NCBI RefSeq assembly: GCF_000237925.1
Contig: NW_017386000.1
Coordinates: 62,001-126,000, forward strand
Direction: 5' to 3'
Length of the DNA: 64,000 nt
Source: Schistosoma mansoni
Lineage: Eukaryota > Platyhelminthes > Trematoda > Strigeidida > Schistosomatidae
The notes beneath the pieces were generated by a model. It was not told the origin of the DNA and did no database searches. It saw nothing but the letters and a program-made list of their open reading frames with translations. This document shows positions 63,285-64,000 of this stretch, piece by piece. Position numbers and translations under genes: made by a program. Positions within the stretch are counted from its first letter, which is position 1. Each line of letters begins with the position of its first letter.

Positions 63285-64000
63285 AAATTATTACTCATGT
63301 TACAGTGGAGTATTATATACTTTTATTTGAGAAACCCATTCAGTTTTGGGAGGATTTTTGTTCTCTGAGTTGGATGGTCTGGTCGTGGAGCTTCCATCGT
63401 TATTCTGAACATCATCAGCACAAACTCTAGGTAGAAGTGAAGTGTTCGAATTTCTCAACATATGGTTCACAGCTTGCCCTGTAGACCTCGGTCTTGATTG
63501 GTTATTGCTGACCATTAACCTGTCATTGTTCACTTCTATATTTTGATAATATCTTCCATTGATCTGATTCTTGGTCCTATGTTTGTCCACCATTTTTATG
63601 ATTAGTTGATAAACTGGATCGATTTCAATGTGTTTGTTGATTGCTGACTGACCTGAGTGTCAAGCTTCTAAAATTTCTCTGGTGCTTTTATAATTGCCTC
63701 TATTCAAGATCTCAACATTTTTCCAGTCGAATGTGTGTCCACATGCATTGATATAAGCGAGGATATGTCATGGCGTCTGACCGCTAATTGATGTCCGTGC
63801 AGGTGGTGAAGAGGGCGTCCGCTTTTTCCGATGTAGTGTTTTCCTCAGTTAAATAATTTATTTTGTAGATGATGTTCGGTTTTTCTTCTTTTGTCATTTC
63901 GTCCTTTGGTTTGCATAGTATTGATTGAAGTGATTTTGTTGGTTTGTGTGCTACACCTATTCCAAAAGGCTCCAACAATCTCATTGTAATTTATTGAACA
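63285..64000 (-). mobile_element. Penelope-like element 3' part, runs off the window
   Basis: The minus strand reads RLLEPFGIGVAHKPTKSLQS, then IIYKIN and a HYIGKSGRPL-type GIY-YIG box near 63815, HQLAVRRHD near 63780, and a C-terminal stretch RTKNQINGRYYQNIEVNNDR to about 63300. This is the endonuclease end of a Penelope-like protein, from a family different from the pair at 24.4-26.6 kb. The frame is interrupted; the upstream RT part would lie beyond 64000. Confidence 0.75.

Overview
The window looks like a schistosome (Schistosoma, blood-fluke) nuclear contig. The evidence is AT-rich DNA, a gene whose first five introns are only 31-36 nt long, retroelements of the RTE, CR1 and Penelope types, and tRNA-derived SINEs that include the Sm-alpha type with its hammerhead ribozyme. 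No prokaryotic, viral-replicon or CRISPR feature was seen. All work was by reading; no search was run.

Left end (1-4.4 kb): a complete eight-exon gene for the translation termination factor eRF1 (443 aa, + strand), preceded by a short repeat holding a Penelope-type hammerhead-like motif. From 4.4 to 27 kb I find no host gene. This stretch is a graveyard of retroelements: an RTE-like LINE and two relatives, CR1/Jockey-like LINEs, pieces of a second RTE family, and a head-to-head pair of Penelope-like elements. It holds several very similar repeat pairs: a 1,287-bp inverted repeat with one mismatch seen, a 1.04-kb Penelope palindrome, a foldback with a near-perfect 235-bp core, and a 642-bp RTE segment repeated about 20 kb away with one mismatch.

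Right part (27.1-62.2 kb): one large + strand gene of at least 15 coding exons (about 1,200 aa). It has an EF-hand-like loop and GAF-like segments and is best read as an EFCAB5-like protein. Its introns hold RTE copies (one full length with a 9-bp target duplication), LTR fossils, hammerhead-bearing SINEs and a (TA)n tract. A two-exon minus-strand gene for a predicted secreted, heavily glycosylated 289-aa protein is nested in the intron between exons 13 and 14. The window ends in the 3' part of another Penelope-like element.

The most interesting signal is RNA rather than protein. Two SINE families carry the hammerhead core (CUGANGA, stem II, GAAA, NUH) with paired stem I arms, in at least seven copies of varying integrity. 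The copy at 49106-49161 has every core position intact, and another lies in sense orientation in the probable 3' UTR of the EFCAB5-like gene.
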